A stretch of DNA of 64,000 nt from Nocardioides sp. SR21 (GTDB lineage Bacteria; Actinomycetota; Actinomycetes; Propionibacteriales; Nocardioidaceae): positions 342,582 through 406,581 of the forward strand of contig NZ_JAKWJR010000004.1 of NCBI RefSeq assembly GCF_022761125.1, written 5' to 3'. How positions within the stretch are numbered: position 1 is the first letter of the stretch; every line of letters begins with the position of its first letter. The notes beneath the pieces were generated by a model that was not told where the DNA came from, searched no databases, and worked only from the letters and a program-made list of their open reading frames with translations. The position numbers and the translations under genes were made by a program. This document shows positions 8,100-15,558 of this stretch, one piece after another.

Positions 8100-8105
8100 T
8101 AGGTT
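8100..8105 (+). promoter_or_regulatory. -10 hexamer directly before the 8113 gene
   Basis: TAGGTT ends 7 nt before the ATG at 8113. Transcription would start at or next to the start codon, suggesting a leaderless mRNA. No clear -35 is seen. Confidence 0.4.
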
Positions 8106-8112
8106 CGGTCGC

Positions 8113-9081
8113 ATGTTCGCCGTCTACGCCGACAGCTTCTCCAAGGACGACCCGCTCGCCGGGCTGCAGGTAGGGGAGCGCCCCGACCCCGACGTGCCCG
8201 ACGGGTGGACGACCGTCACGGTCAAGGCCGCCTCGCTGAACCACCACGACCTGTTCTCCTTGCGCGGCGTCGGCCTGCGGGAGGAGGCGCTGCCGATGAT
8301 CCTCGGCTGCGACGCCGCGGGGTACGACGAGGACGGCAACGAGGTCGTCGTGCACGCGGTGATCAGCGACCCGGCGTGGTCCGGCGACGAGACGTTCGAC
8401 CCGAAGCGGTCGCTGCTCTCCGAGCGCTACCAGGGCACGTTCGCCGACAAGGTCGCCGTACCCCGCTCGAACGTCGTGCCGAAGCCCGCGTCGCTGTCGT
8501 TCGAGGAGGCCGCATGCCTCCCGACCGCGTGGCTGACGGCGTACCGGATGCTGTTCACCCGCGGCGAGCTCAAGGCCGGCGAGACCGTGCTGGTGCAGGG
8601 CGCCGGCGGCGGTGTCGCGACGGCCGCGATCATCCTCGGCCGCGCGGCCGGGCTGCGGGTGCTGGCGACCAGCCGCGACGAGACGAAGCGTGCTCGCGCG
8701 CTGGAGATCGGCGCCCACGAGGTGTTCGAGTCGGGCGCCCGGCTGCCGGTGAAGGTCGACGCGGTCATGGAGACGGTCGGCAAGGCGACCTGGTCGCACT
8801 CGATCCGCGCGCTGCGTCCGGGCGGACGGATCGTGACCTCGGGCACGACGTCCGGCCCGAACCTCGACGACGCCGAGCTCACCCGGATCTTCTTCCTCCA
8901 GCTCAGCGTGATCGGCTCGACCATGGGCACCCGCGGCGAGCTGGCCTCCCTCGTGTCCCTGCTCGACGCGACCGGTGCGCGGCCGCTGGTCGACCGCACG
9001 GTCCCGATGACGGAGGCCCGCGAGGGCTTCGCCGCGATGCTCGACGGCGAGCAGTTCGGCAAGATCGTGTTCACCCGCTGA
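8113..9081 (+). CDS. Zinc-independent MDR-type alcohol dehydrogenase/quinone oxidoreductase
   Basis: A 322-aa medium-chain dehydrogenase/reductase. The N-terminal GroES-like part (NHHDLFSLRGVG, LGCDAAGYDEDG) lacks the cysteines of a structural-zinc lobe. The Rossmann domain shows ETVLVQGAGGGVATAAIILG and then LRPGGRIVTSGTTSGP. It is like the quinone oxidoreductase/zinc-less branch that reduces activated carbonyls or alkenes with NAD(P)H. The start at ATG 8113 gives MFAVYADSF, with a -10-like TAGGTT just before it. The stop overlaps the ATG of the following SDR (TGATG), so the two are co-translated. Substrate unknown. Confidence 0.88.
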   Translation: MFAVYADSFSKDDPLAGLQVGERPDPDVPDGWTTVTVKAASLNHHDLFSLRGVGLREEALPMILGCDAAGYDEDGNEVVVHAVISDPAWSGDETFDPKRSLLSERYQGTFADKVAVPRSNVVPKPASLSFEEAACLPTAWLTAYRMLFTRGELKAGETVLVQGAGGGVATAAIILGRAAGLRVLATSRDETKRARALEIGAHEVFESGARLPVKVDAVMETVGKATWSHSIRALRPGGRIVTSGTTSGPNLDDAELTRIFFLQLSVIGSTMGTRGELASLVSLLDATGARPLVDRTVPMTEAREGFAAMLDGEQFGKIVFTR

Positions 9082-9764
9082 TGGCCCAGCACTCGGCCAC
9101 CCACCTGGTCACCGGCGCCGGGTCGGGCATCGGCGCGATCGTCGCCGAGCGGCTGCACGCGCGCGGCGACCGGCTGGTGCTGCTCGCGCGGTCCCAGGAG
9201 CGGTCGGCCGAGCTGGCCGCGCGGTTCCCCGGGGCCCTGGTGCTGGTCGCCGACCTCGCCTGGCCCGAGTCCGTCGAGTCGCTGACCCTGCCCGACGGGC
9301 TCGACTCCGTCGTGCACTCCGCCGGCGTCGTCGAGCTCGGCACGGTCGGTGAGCTGTCGATCGACGACTGGGCGACCCAGCTGCGGGTCAACCTGGTCGC
9401 GCCCGCCGCGCTGACCCGGGTTGCGCTGCCCGCCCTCCGCGCTGCCCGCGGCACCGTCGTGTTCGTGAACTCCGGCGCCGGCCTCGCGGCACACCCGGGC
9501 TGGTCGGCGTACGCCGCCTCGAAGCACGGGCTCAAGGCGCTCGCCGACTCCCTGCGCGGCGAGGAGCCGGCACTCCGCGTGACCACCGTCTACCCGGGCC
9601 GCACCGGCACCCCGATGCAGGCCAAGGTGCACGAGCAGGAGGGCAAGGAGTACGACGCCGCCGCGTGGATCCGTCCCGAGACCGTCGCGGACGCGATCCT
9701 GCACGTCCTCGACCTGCCGCGCGACGCGACGATCCCGGACGTGACGGTGCGGCCGACGGCGTAG
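9081..9764 (+). CDS. Short-chain dehydrogenase/reductase
   Basis: A 227-aa SDR oxidoreductase. The cofactor motif is TGAGSGIG (about residues 11-18). The structural motif after strand 4 is present as VVHSAGV, a variant of NNAG. The active site is YAASK (about 147-151), with the catalytic Ser in VFVNSGAG. It follows the zinc-less MDR gene with a one-base overlap (TGATG), so the pair may act on successive steps of one substrate. It is close to actinobacterial SDRs annotated only generically; the substrate cannot be inferred. Confidence 0.9.
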   Translation: MAQHSATHLVTGAGSGIGAIVAERLHARGDRLVLLARSQERSAELAARFPGALVLVADLAWPESVESLTLPDGLDSVVHSAGVVELGTVGELSIDDWATQLRVNLVAPAALTRVALPALRAARGTVVFVNSGAGLAAHPGWSAYAASKHGLKALADSLRGEEPALRVTTVYPGRTGTPMQAKVHEQEGKEYDAAAWIRPETVADAILHVLDLPRDATIPDVTVRPTA

Positions 9765-9811
9765 CCGACCGCCGTAGCCGACCGCCGCAGGTTCACCGCC
9801 GCAGGTTCACC
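9761..9811. repeat. Two short tandem duplications after the SDR gene
   Basis: GTAGCCGACCGCC occurs twice head to tail (9761-9773, 9774-9786). It is followed by GCAGGTTCACCGCC (9787-9800) and a partial second copy from 9801. The first copy contains the SDR stop codon. It looks like replication-slippage duplication. Confidence 0.7.
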
Positions 9812-9850
9812 ATGTTATGTCGGTGATCCGTCACTTCTCATGGCGTGCAG

Positions 9851-9886
9851 ACCATGTGAAGTGCAGGTTCGCCTGCATCACATGGT
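9851..9886. terminator. Hairpin with TTCG loop between convergent genes
   Basis: ACCATGTGA (9851-9859) pairs with TCACATGGT (9878-9886), and TGCAGG (9862-9867) with CCTGCA (9872-9877), around a TTCG tetraloop. A 2-nt AG bulge gives 15 bp in all. It lies between the convergent SDR and TetR stops and can serve as a two-way terminator. The stem is much less GC-rich than the surroundings. Confidence 0.7.
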
Positions 9887-9918
9887 GAAGCAGCGACGGA
9901 GGCGCCCACGGACCAAGG

Positions 9919-10536
9919 TCACGGCTTCGAGCGCCAGTTCAGCGCGCCGATCAGCACCATCCGCAGCTGGGTGCGCGCCTGCTCGACGAGCTCCTTCTCC
10001 GCGTCGGGGCGACCGGCAGCGCCGAGGATCGCCTCGGCGGTGGAGACCATCGCGGTCACGATGAGGTTCGAGAGCACGCGCAGGTCCTCGCCGGACCAGG
10101 CGTCGGTGCCGGGCAGCTTGGCCAGGTCGGTGGCGAGCTCGCGCTCGAACAGCTCGATCTGGTGACCGATCGCCTCGCGCACGGCCGGGGGACCGGCGGC
10201 GCGCTCGCGGGCGATGAACAGGAAGTGTGCGCGGTCCTGGTGCACGTGCGCGACCAGCACGGAGACCGAGCGGTCGACGACGTCGGAGAGCGCCGGGTCG
10301 CCGCGGCGCAGGTCGCGCATCATCGTGCGCAGCGACACGAACGACTCGTCGACCAGGGCCAGCCCGAGCGCCTCGATCGAGTCGAAGTGCCGGTAGAACG
10401 CGGTCGGCACGATGCCGACCTCCTTGGCGACCTGCCGCAGCGACAGCACCGCCAGCGTGCTCTCGTCCGACAGCTCGAGCGCCGCGTCGAGGATCGCGCG
10501 CCGGGTGCGCTCCTTCTGCTCGACGCGGGTGCTCAT
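9919..10536 (-). CDS. TetR-family regulator, DesT/FadR-like, of the desaturase operon
   Basis: A 205-aa TetR repressor. The DNA-binding part is at residues about 9-55 (RTRRAILDAALELS, LSLRQVAKEVGIVPTAFYRH). The recognition helix VGIVPTAFYRHF closely recalls Pseudomonas DesT, which senses acyl-CoA saturation and controls a desaturase-reductase pair. Divergence from exactly such a pair supports the same role here. The ATG at 10536 begins MSTRVEQKERTRRA, the usual TetR length; longer in-frame starts would run through the shared promoter. It is probably autoregulated through the palindrome at 10623-10640. Confidence 0.85.
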   Translation of the reverse strand: MSTRVEQKERTRRAILDAALELSDESTLAVLSLRQVAKEVGIVPTAFYRHFDSIEALGLALVDESFVSLRTMMRDLRRGDPALSDVVDRSVSVLVAHVHQDRAHFLFIARERAAGPPAVREAIGHQIELFERELATDLAKLPGTDAWSGEDLRVLSNLIVTAMVSTAEAILGAAGRPDAEKELVEQARTQLRMVLIGALNWRSKP

Positions 10537-10589
10537 GCGCTCAGCGTAGACCTGGAGCACGGCTGTGCTCCGACTCACGAACGCGGGTC

Positions 10590-10640
10590 TTGACCGTACC
10601 GACGGTATGCGGGCATCGTTTGAGTGTACGAACGTGCACT
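10590..10640 (+). promoter_or_regulatory. Promoter and DesT-like operator of the reductase-desaturase operon
   Basis: TTGACC at 10590-10595 is a good -35. A weak -10 (CATCGT, 10614-10619) follows at 18 nt. The imperfect palindrome AGTGTACGAACGTGCACT at 10623-10640 (7 of 8 arm positions pair) lies over the expected transcription start, and the ATG follows 17 nt later. The AGTG...CACT arms resemble the DesT operator as I recall it. A second small dyad, TACCG-A-CGGTA, lies at 10597-10607. Confidence 0.55.
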
Positions 10641-10657
10641 GAAAGGAAGGAGTGGCC

Positions 10658-11749
10658 ATGAACCGGATCCTCCGATCCCGGGCGGTCGCGGCGCTCACGT
10701 CGCCGCACGGCGTGGACCGCTACCTCGAGCAGCTGAACCCGATGTGGGCCGCGCACGAGGTACGCGCCCGCGTCGTCTCCATCCACCGCGAGGTCGACGT
10801 CGCCGGGCACCCGGCCGTCGCCACGCTCACCCTCCAGCCCACCTCGACCTGGCAGGGCCACCGCGCCGGCCAGCACGTCCAGGTCGGCGTCGAGGTCGAC
10901 GGCGCCCGGCGTACGACGCGGGTGTTCTCGATCTCCAGCCCCGAGTCCCGCACCGGCGACCGGTTCACGATCACGCTCCGCGCCAACCCGGACGCCCCCG
11001 AACGGCAGGGTGTCTCCCGGTTCCTCGTGGAGCGCGCCCGGCCCGGCCAGATGCTGCACCTGTCGCAGGCCGCGGGCGAGTTCGTGCTCCCGGACCACGT
11101 GCCCGAGCACCTGCTGATGATCAGCGGCGGCTCCGGCATCACCCCGGTGATGTCGATGCTGCGCACGCTGCAGCGCCGCACGCACCGGGGCCGGGTCACG
11201 TTCCTGCACTACGCGCAGAGCCCCGAGCACCAGATCTTCGCGGCCGAGCTCGACGACATCCGTCGCTCGGGCCACGGCATCGACGTGCACCTGCTGCATC
11301 CCGAGCTCGGCGACCCCAACCTGTCGCCGGCGTTCCTGGAGCGGCTCGTGCCGGGCTACCGCGAGGTGCCGACGTGGGCCTGTGGGCCGGCGCCGATGGT
11401 CGAGGCCGTGCGAGCGGCGTACGACGGCTCGGACGCGCTCCGGGTCGAGTACTTCAAGCCGCCGCTGACCAGGAGTGACGGAGCCACGGGGGCGGGCGGC
11501 GGCGACGTCGCGTTCGAGCGCTCGGGCGTGAGTGGTGAGAACACCGGCGCCACCCTGCTGGAGCAGGCCGAGGCGCTGGGGCTGAAGCCGGAGTACGGCT
11601 GCCGGATGGGGATCTGCTTCTCGTGCACGTCCCGCAAGACCGAGGGCACCGTCCGCAACGTGCTGACCGGTGTCGAGTCCTCGCTCCCTGGCGAGGACAT
11701 CCAGATCTGTGTCAACGCTCCCGTCGGCGACTGCGCCGTGGAGCTCTAG
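10658..11749 (+). CDS. Flavodoxin/ferredoxin-NADP reductase with C-terminal 2Fe-2S domain (desaturase electron donor)
   Basis: A 363-aa electron-transfer protein. It has an FAD-binding barrel (RVFSISSPES, about 90), an NAD(P)-binding domain (LLMISGGSGITPVMSML, about 150-166), and a C-terminal plant-type [2Fe-2S] ferredoxin with the cysteine pattern GCRMGICFSC...ICVNA (about Cys315, 320, 323, 351). It resembles mycobacterial Rv3230c, which feeds electrons to the DesA3 stearoyl-CoA desaturase. The ATG at 10658 has AAGGAGG-like GGAAGGAG about 5 nt upstream, better than the in-frame GTG at 10652. The desaturase follows 9 nt later. Confidence 0.93.
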   Translation: MNRILRSRAVAALTSPHGVDRYLEQLNPMWAAHEVRARVVSIHREVDVAGHPAVATLTLQPTSTWQGHRAGQHVQVGVEVDGARRTTRVFSISSPESRTGDRFTITLRANPDAPERQGVSRFLVERARPGQMLHLSQAAGEFVLPDHVPEHLLMISGGSGITPVMSMLRTLQRRTHRGRVTFLHYAQSPEHQIFAAELDDIRRSGHGIDVHLLHPELGDPNLSPAFLERLVPGYREVPTWACGPAPMVEAVRAAYDGSDALRVEYFKPPLTRSDGATGAGGGDVAFERSGVSGENTGATLLEQAEALGLKPEYGCRMGICFSCTSRKTEGTVRNVLTGVESSLPGEDIQICVNAPVGDCAVEL

Positions 11750-11758
11750 GAGGACACC

Positions 11759-12850
11759 ATGAACACGACGACGCTCACCGACGAACAGCTCGAGAGGTTC
11801 GGCGAGGAGATGGACGCGATCCGCCGGCGCATCATCGCCGACCTCGGCGACGAGGACGCGGCGTACATCCGCAAGGTCGTGAAGTCCAAGAACGGCTTCG
11901 AGATCGCCGGCCGCGCGCTGTTCTACCTGCCGCCGGCCTGGCCCCTCGCGGTCGCCGCGCTGTCGATCAGCAAGATCCTCGACAACATGGAGATCGGCCA
12001 CAACGTCATGCACGGCCAGTACGACTGGATGGGCGACCCGGCGCTGAGCTCGCGGATGTATGAGTGGGACAACGTGTGCCCCAGTGAGCAGTGGAAGCAC
12101 AGTCACAACTACATCCACCACACGTACACGAACGTCCTCGGCAAGGACCGCGACATCGGGTACGGCATCCTCCGGATGGACGAGGACCAGAAGTGGCACC
12201 CGTACTACCTGGGCAACCCGGTGTACGCGCTCCTGCTGATGATCTTCTTCGAGTGGGGCGTCGCGATGCACGACCTCGAGGTCGAGAACCTCGTCAAGGG
12301 TCGCCGCACGATGGCGGAGAACAAGGCGCTGCACGCGGGGATCATGCGGAAGGTGAAGCGCCAGGCGCTCAAGGACTACGTGCTGTTCCCGGCGCTCACC
12401 GGGCCGTTCTTCCCGCTGACCCTGGCCGGCAACGCGACCGCGAACCTGGTCCGCAACATCTGGGCGTTCAACATCATCTTCTGCGGTCACTTCCCTGCGG
12501 GCGTCGCGACGTTCAGCCAGGAGGAGTGCGAGGACGAGACCCGCGGCCACTGGTACTACCGCCAGCTGCTCGGCTCCGCGAACATCACCGGCGGGAAGCT
12601 CTTCCATGTGATGACCGGCAACCTGTCGCACCAGATCGAGCACCACCTGTTCCCGGACCTGCCGGCCCGCCGGTACCCCCAGATCGCCGAGGAGGTCCGC
12701 GAGATCTGCGAGCGGTACGGCCTCGCCTACAACACCGGCCCGCTGGGCAAGCAGCTCGGCAGCGTGGCCCGCAAGATCTGCCGGATGGCGCTGCCCGATC
12801 GACCGCGACGTACGCCGGAGCCGGTTGTCGCGGAGCCCGTTGCCGCCTGA
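11759..12850 (+). CDS. Membrane acyl-CoA desaturase (DesA3-like)
   Basis: Introduces a double bond into fatty-acyl-CoA, adjusting membrane fluidity. At 363 aa it has the three histidine boxes that hold the di-iron centre: GHNVMHG (His81, His85), HSHNYIHH (His114-121) and HQIEHHLFP (about 290). Hydrophobic segments flank the first two boxes. It is translated from an ATG with AGGAGGA 5 nt upstream. It is in one operon with its ferredoxin reductase partner and under the divergent TetR gene, the same arrangement as desaturase/oxidoreductase pairs in mycobacteria and pseudomonads. Confidence 0.94.
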   Translation: MNTTTLTDEQLERFGEEMDAIRRRIIADLGDEDAAYIRKVVKSKNGFEIAGRALFYLPPAWPLAVAALSISKILDNMEIGHNVMHGQYDWMGDPALSSRMYEWDNVCPSEQWKHSHNYIHHTYTNVLGKDRDIGYGILRMDEDQKWHPYYLGNPVYALLLMIFFEWGVAMHDLEVENLVKGRRTMAENKALHAGIMRKVKRQALKDYVLFPALTGPFFPLTLAGNATANLVRNIWAFNIIFCGHFPAGVATFSQEECEDETRGHWYYRQLLGSANITGGKLFHVMTGNLSHQIEHHLFPDLPARRYPQIAEEVREICERYGLAYNTGPLGKQLGSVARKICRMALPDRPRRTPEPVVAEPVAA

Positions 12851-12861
12851 GGATGGACGAC

Positions 12862-13107
12862 ATGAAGGACGAGCTGACTCGGGCAGAGATCCGCAAGGAC
12901 GCCGTGCAGGGCACCGTCGAGGCTGCAGCGTCCGCGGTCGGGCAGGTCGCCACGATCGTCACCGGCGCCGTCCGCGACGTCGCTGGTGCGGTCGGTGGCT
13001 TCGCCACCGAGGTCTTCGAGATCCGTGACGCCGCCCGCCGGGCGGCCGCGGAGCACGCCGTCGATGACGAACTGCCCGCAGCCGACCCGGACCAGGGCGG
13101 GGACTAG
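12862..13107 (+). CDS. Small Ala-rich hypothetical protein
   Basis: An 81-aa protein with an N-terminal charged part (MKDELTRAEIRKDAVQG), a long Ala/Val/Gly-rich middle (about 18-45) that could form an amphipathic or weakly membrane-associated helix, and an acidic tail. It begins just after the desaturase stop. GAGG at 12849-12852 is 9 nt from this ATG, but the in-frame ATG at 12853 is possible and would add three residues. Its 3' end overlaps the convergent gene by 4 nt. It is probably co-transcribed with the desaturase; function unrecognised. Confidence 0.6.
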   Translation: MKDELTRAEIRKDAVQGTVEAAASAVGQVATIVTGAVRDVAGAVGGFATEVFEIRDAARRAAAEHAVDDELPAADPDQGGD

Positions 13108-13676
13108 CAGCGCACGTCGACCTGGAAGCCGGTGGTGGTGCCGGACAGGGAGTTCTCGAGGGCGTTCGCCAGCTCGGTGAGGTCGATGCCCTTCTCCTCG
13201 AGCAGGTCGGCGAGGCCGCCCTCCTGGATCGCCTCGGTGAGCTCCTCCTCGTCCATCTCGAGCAGGCTGCTGAGGACGTCGAGCGTGGTGCTCTGGTCCT
13301 CGGTCAGGTTGCCCGACATCACGCCGCTCGGCGGCGGGCCCGGCGGGGGACCACCAGGCCCGCCCGGGCCACCCGGGCCGTGAGCGCCGGTCTCGGACGC
13401 GATCCTGGTGACGATCTCGCGGAGGTCGGAGCGATCCTTGAGGTCGGCCGGCGCGCCCCCCTCGAGCGCGGTCAGCAGGTCCTCGGAGGACACGCCCTTC
13501 TGCTCGGCGAGGTCCAGGAGCGACGTACCGGACGTCACGGCCGCGGCGATGTCGTCGGCGGCCATGCCCAGGACGTCGGCGACCGCGTCGAACGCGCCCT
13601 TGCCGCGCGGGGGCTGCGCGCTCGTCGTGGCTGTCAGTGCTGAGGCGGAGGCGATGCTCCCGATGGTGTTGGTCAT
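13104..13676 (-). CDS. Hypothetical protein with two degenerate helical repeats
   Basis: A 190-aa acidic protein. Residues about 32-69 (VADVLGMAADDIAAAVTSG then LLDLAEQKGVSSEDLLTALE) and about 133-172 (LSSLLEMDEEELTEAIQEGG then LADLLEEKGIDLTELANALE) are two copies of one helical unit, L..L.M...(D/E)(I/L)..A(V/I)..G..L.DL.E.KG.....L..AL. A Pro/Gly linker at about 98-112 separates them. The unit looks like the LG(I/V)...EL helix-turn elements found in some regulators, but no known function is recognised. The ATG at 13676 lacks a clear ribosome site, and a GTG at 13721 is an alternative. Confidence 0.7.
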   Translation of the reverse strand: MTNTIGSIASASALTATTSAQPPRGKGAFDAVADVLGMAADDIAAAVTSGTSLLDLAEQKGVSSEDLLTALEGGAPADLKDRSDLREIVTRIASETGAHGPGGPGGPGGPPPGPPPSGVMSGNLTEDQSTTLDVLSSLLEMDEEELTEAIQEGGLADLLEEKGIDLTELANALENSLSGTTTGFQVDVRC

Positions 13677-13811
13677 GCCGGACTCGTCGTCCGGGGCCGG
13701 CTCGGGCTGAACGGATGACACGGTATTCACAGCAACCAGGCCCCGATTCACAGCGTCCTGACAGGCGGCGGACCGGTGTAGTCCACCGGTGCCAACCGCG
13801 GCATTTCCTCC

Positions 13812-13817
13812 TACGGT
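13812..13817 (+). promoter_or_regulatory. -10 hexamer directly before the 13825 lipoprotein gene
   Basis: TACGGT ends 7 nt before the ATG, the spacing expected of a leaderless transcript. No clear -35 can be named. Confidence 0.4.
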
Positions 13818-13824
13818 CCGTTCC

Positions 13825-14376
13825 ATGTACGGACGGGTGCTGGCGGCCGGCGTGGTGCTGGCCCTGTCGCTCGCGGGCTGCGCCGCGACCGGCGGGTCGC
13901 AGGGTGACCGGGGGAGCCGGCCGAGCGCGGCCCGGACGAAGCCGGTGTCGGCCCAGAAGTCCGGGACGCGCACGGTGAGGAAGCGCGAGTCGATCCCCAA
14001 CGGCACGCAGACCCACCGGACGACGAGGCTCGACAGGGGCGAGCGCCGAGTGACCCGGCGCGGCCACGATGGCCTGCGCGTCACGACCTGGCGGGTGACG
14101 ACGAAGAACGGCAAGGTCACCGATCGCGTCAAGGTGAGATCGGTGGTGGTCCGCAAGCCGGTGCCGCGGGTGGTCTTCGTGGGCACGTACGCCGCGCCCG
14201 CGCTCGCCGGGGGCTGCGACCCGAACTACTCCAGCGGCTGCGTGCCGGTGGCCAGCGACGTGGACTGCGCCGGCGGCAGCGGGGACGGGCCGGCGTACGT
14301 CTCCGGCACGGTCCGGGTCGTCGGCAACGACCCCTACGGCCTCGACGCGGACGACGACGGCTGGGGCTGCAACTAG
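13825..14376 (+). CDS. Secreted lipoprotein with a G5-like domain and Excalibur-like C-terminus
   Basis: A 183-aa protein with a lipoprotein signal peptide: a hydrophobic stretch and the lipobox LAGC at about residues 15-18. Residues about 50-115 fit a G5 domain (ESIPNGTQTHRTTRLDRGER, a mid-domain TTWRVTTKNGKVTDR, and VVFVGT at the end), a fold tied to cell-wall glycan binding. The C-terminal part has paired cysteines and the acidic DPYGLDADDDGWGCN, which resembles the Excalibur calcium-binding motif. It is likely anchored outside the membrane in the cell wall. It is convergent with the 14443-14844 gene. Confidence 0.82.
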   Translation: MYGRVLAAGVVLALSLAGCAATGGSQGDRGSRPSAARTKPVSAQKSGTRTVRKRESIPNGTQTHRTTRLDRGERRVTRRGHDGLRVTTWRVTTKNGKVTDRVKVRSVVVRKPVPRVVFVGTYAAPALAGGCDPNYSSGCVPVASDVDCAGGSGDGPAYVSGTVRVVGNDPYGLDADDDGWGCN

Positions 14377-14442
14377 GGCATGTCGCCCACGTCGGTGGCC
14401 TGCTACGCGCCGCTCGCGACGGCCCCGCGTGAGAGACCTGCC

Positions 14443-14844
14443 CTAGACGAGCCTGGCCAGCTTCTGCGGCGCGCAGAACCGGTACGACTCGGTGAGCAGC
14501 TCGGCGACCTCGGTCCAGTCGGTGTCGTCGTCGATCACCAGGCCGACGATCGTGGGAGACCACGGCGGTTGGTAGAACGGCAGCCCGGCATGGGTGAGGG
14601 CGAGCAGCTCGTCACCGGTCGCCCGGAAGGTCAGCACGGTCCGCTCGGTGTCGTCGCCGGTGATGTCGCGGTACGACGACTCGTAGCCGCGCTGCGCGAC
14701 CATCACGTGCGCGAACGTCTTCTTGCGGATCCGCCAGCGGACGCCGGTCCAGGCATCCTCCTCGTAGGCCTCGGGCAGCGCCGTGGCGATCGCCCGCAGC
14801 CGGAGGACGATCTCCTCCGCGGGCTGGATCCGGTCAGCGCCCAC
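14443..14844 (-). CDS. MmcQ/YjbR-family protein
   Basis: A 133-aa protein of the MmcQ/YjbR family (CyaY-like DNA-binding fold in known members). Landmarks are LPEAYEEDAWTGVRWRIRKK near the N-terminus, FAHVMV, LTFRATGDELLAL and the C-terminal WTEVAELLTESYRFCAPQKL. Members are small, soluble and of unclear cellular role. The GTG at 14844 directly abuts the stop of the upstream acetoacetate-decarboxylase-like gene (TGA then GTG), so the two form a coupled operon. Confidence 0.82.
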   Translation of the reverse strand: MGADRIQPAEEIVLRLRAIATALPEAYEEDAWTGVRWRIRKKTFAHVMVAQRGYESSYRDITGDDTERTVLTFRATGDELLALTHAGLPFYQPPWSPTIVGLVIDDDTDWTEVAELLTESYRFCAPQKLARLV

Positions 14845-15495
14845 TCAGCCGAAGGACATCTTGAAGTCGGCCTGGCGGAACGACGCGAGCTGCCGGGCGC
14901 CCTGCATCCAGCCGAGCGGGCCGTCGACCGCGAAGTCCCACCGGCCGCGGCACGGGAGTGCCTTCGACGAGCCCTGGAGGATCGCGGTGCGCTCCTCGCC
15001 GTCGGTGTCGTCGATGCCGGGCTGCCAGGTGCCGCCCTTGAACGGCAGCCGCACCATCGCCTTCGAGACGTCGGTGAACGACGCGCTCGCGATCGGCCGG
15101 CGGTCGAACGACGCCGACCACTCGGTCGTCGAGATCGGGCCGCGGCGCTGGGTGTCGAGCTCGAAGTCGCAGAGGCCCTTGGGGATCGCCCACAGCTCGC
15201 GGCCCCCGGCGACCGACGCGGGTGAGTCGACCCAGATGTCGGTGATGCTGACCCGCCGGCCGTAGGAGTCGGTGTCCGCGAGCCGCGCGACGAGCAGCTC
15301 GGAGTAGGTCAGCGGGCTGCCGGGCTCGTAGCTGACGAACGCCGCGCCGTAGATGCCCGCGGGACGCAGGTCGTCGACGGGGGTCTTCAGCTTGAAGATC
15401 GAGAGCCAGAGCTGGCCGACCATCGCCCAAGGTGTCGCCGGGTAGGCGACGTCGCCGTTCGGGCCGGTCGAGGTGATCCACTCGGTCTGGGTCAT
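14845..15495 (-). CDS. Acetoacetate decarboxylase-like protein
   Basis: A 216-aa protein of the acetoacetate decarboxylase fold. The segment GRELWAIPKGLCDFEL (about 112-127) matches the family's active-site region, where the Lys after IP would be the Schiff-base lysine. The second lysine of classical enzymes is replaced by Gly, so the activity may differ from true acetoacetate decarboxylation. ATG 15495 begins MTQTEW; a longer in-frame form would run through the shared promoter. It is divergent from the arylsulfatase gene and upstream of the YjbR-family gene. Confidence 0.8.
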   Translation of the reverse strand: MTQTEWITSTGPNGDVAYPATPWAMVGQLWLSIFKLKTPVDDLRPAGIYGAAFVSYEPGSPLTYSELLVARLADTDSYGRRVSITDIWVDSPASVAGGRELWAIPKGLCDFELDTQRRGPISTTEWSASFDRRPIASASFTDVSKAMVRLPFKGGTWQPGIDDTDGEERTAILQGSSKALPCRGRWDFAVDGPLGWMQGARQLASFRQADFKMSFG

Positions 15496-15530
15496 GGCGG
15501 CATCCTGCCCTACGGCGGGTCTCCACAAAA

Positions 15531-15551
15531 GTGTCAGTCAACTGACACAAT
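15531..15551 (+). promoter_or_regulatory. Palindromic operator overlapping the arylsulfatase -10 box
   Basis: GTGTCAGT-CA-ACTGACAC (15531-15548) is an 8-2-8 perfect dyad. It overlaps CACAAT (15546-15551), which ends 7 nt before the arylsulfatase ATG and is a plausible -10. It is the likely binding site of the TetR protein encoded at 17825-18388 and may also control the divergent 14845-15495 gene. Confidence 0.7.
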
Positions 15552-15558
15552 CGCCCGC

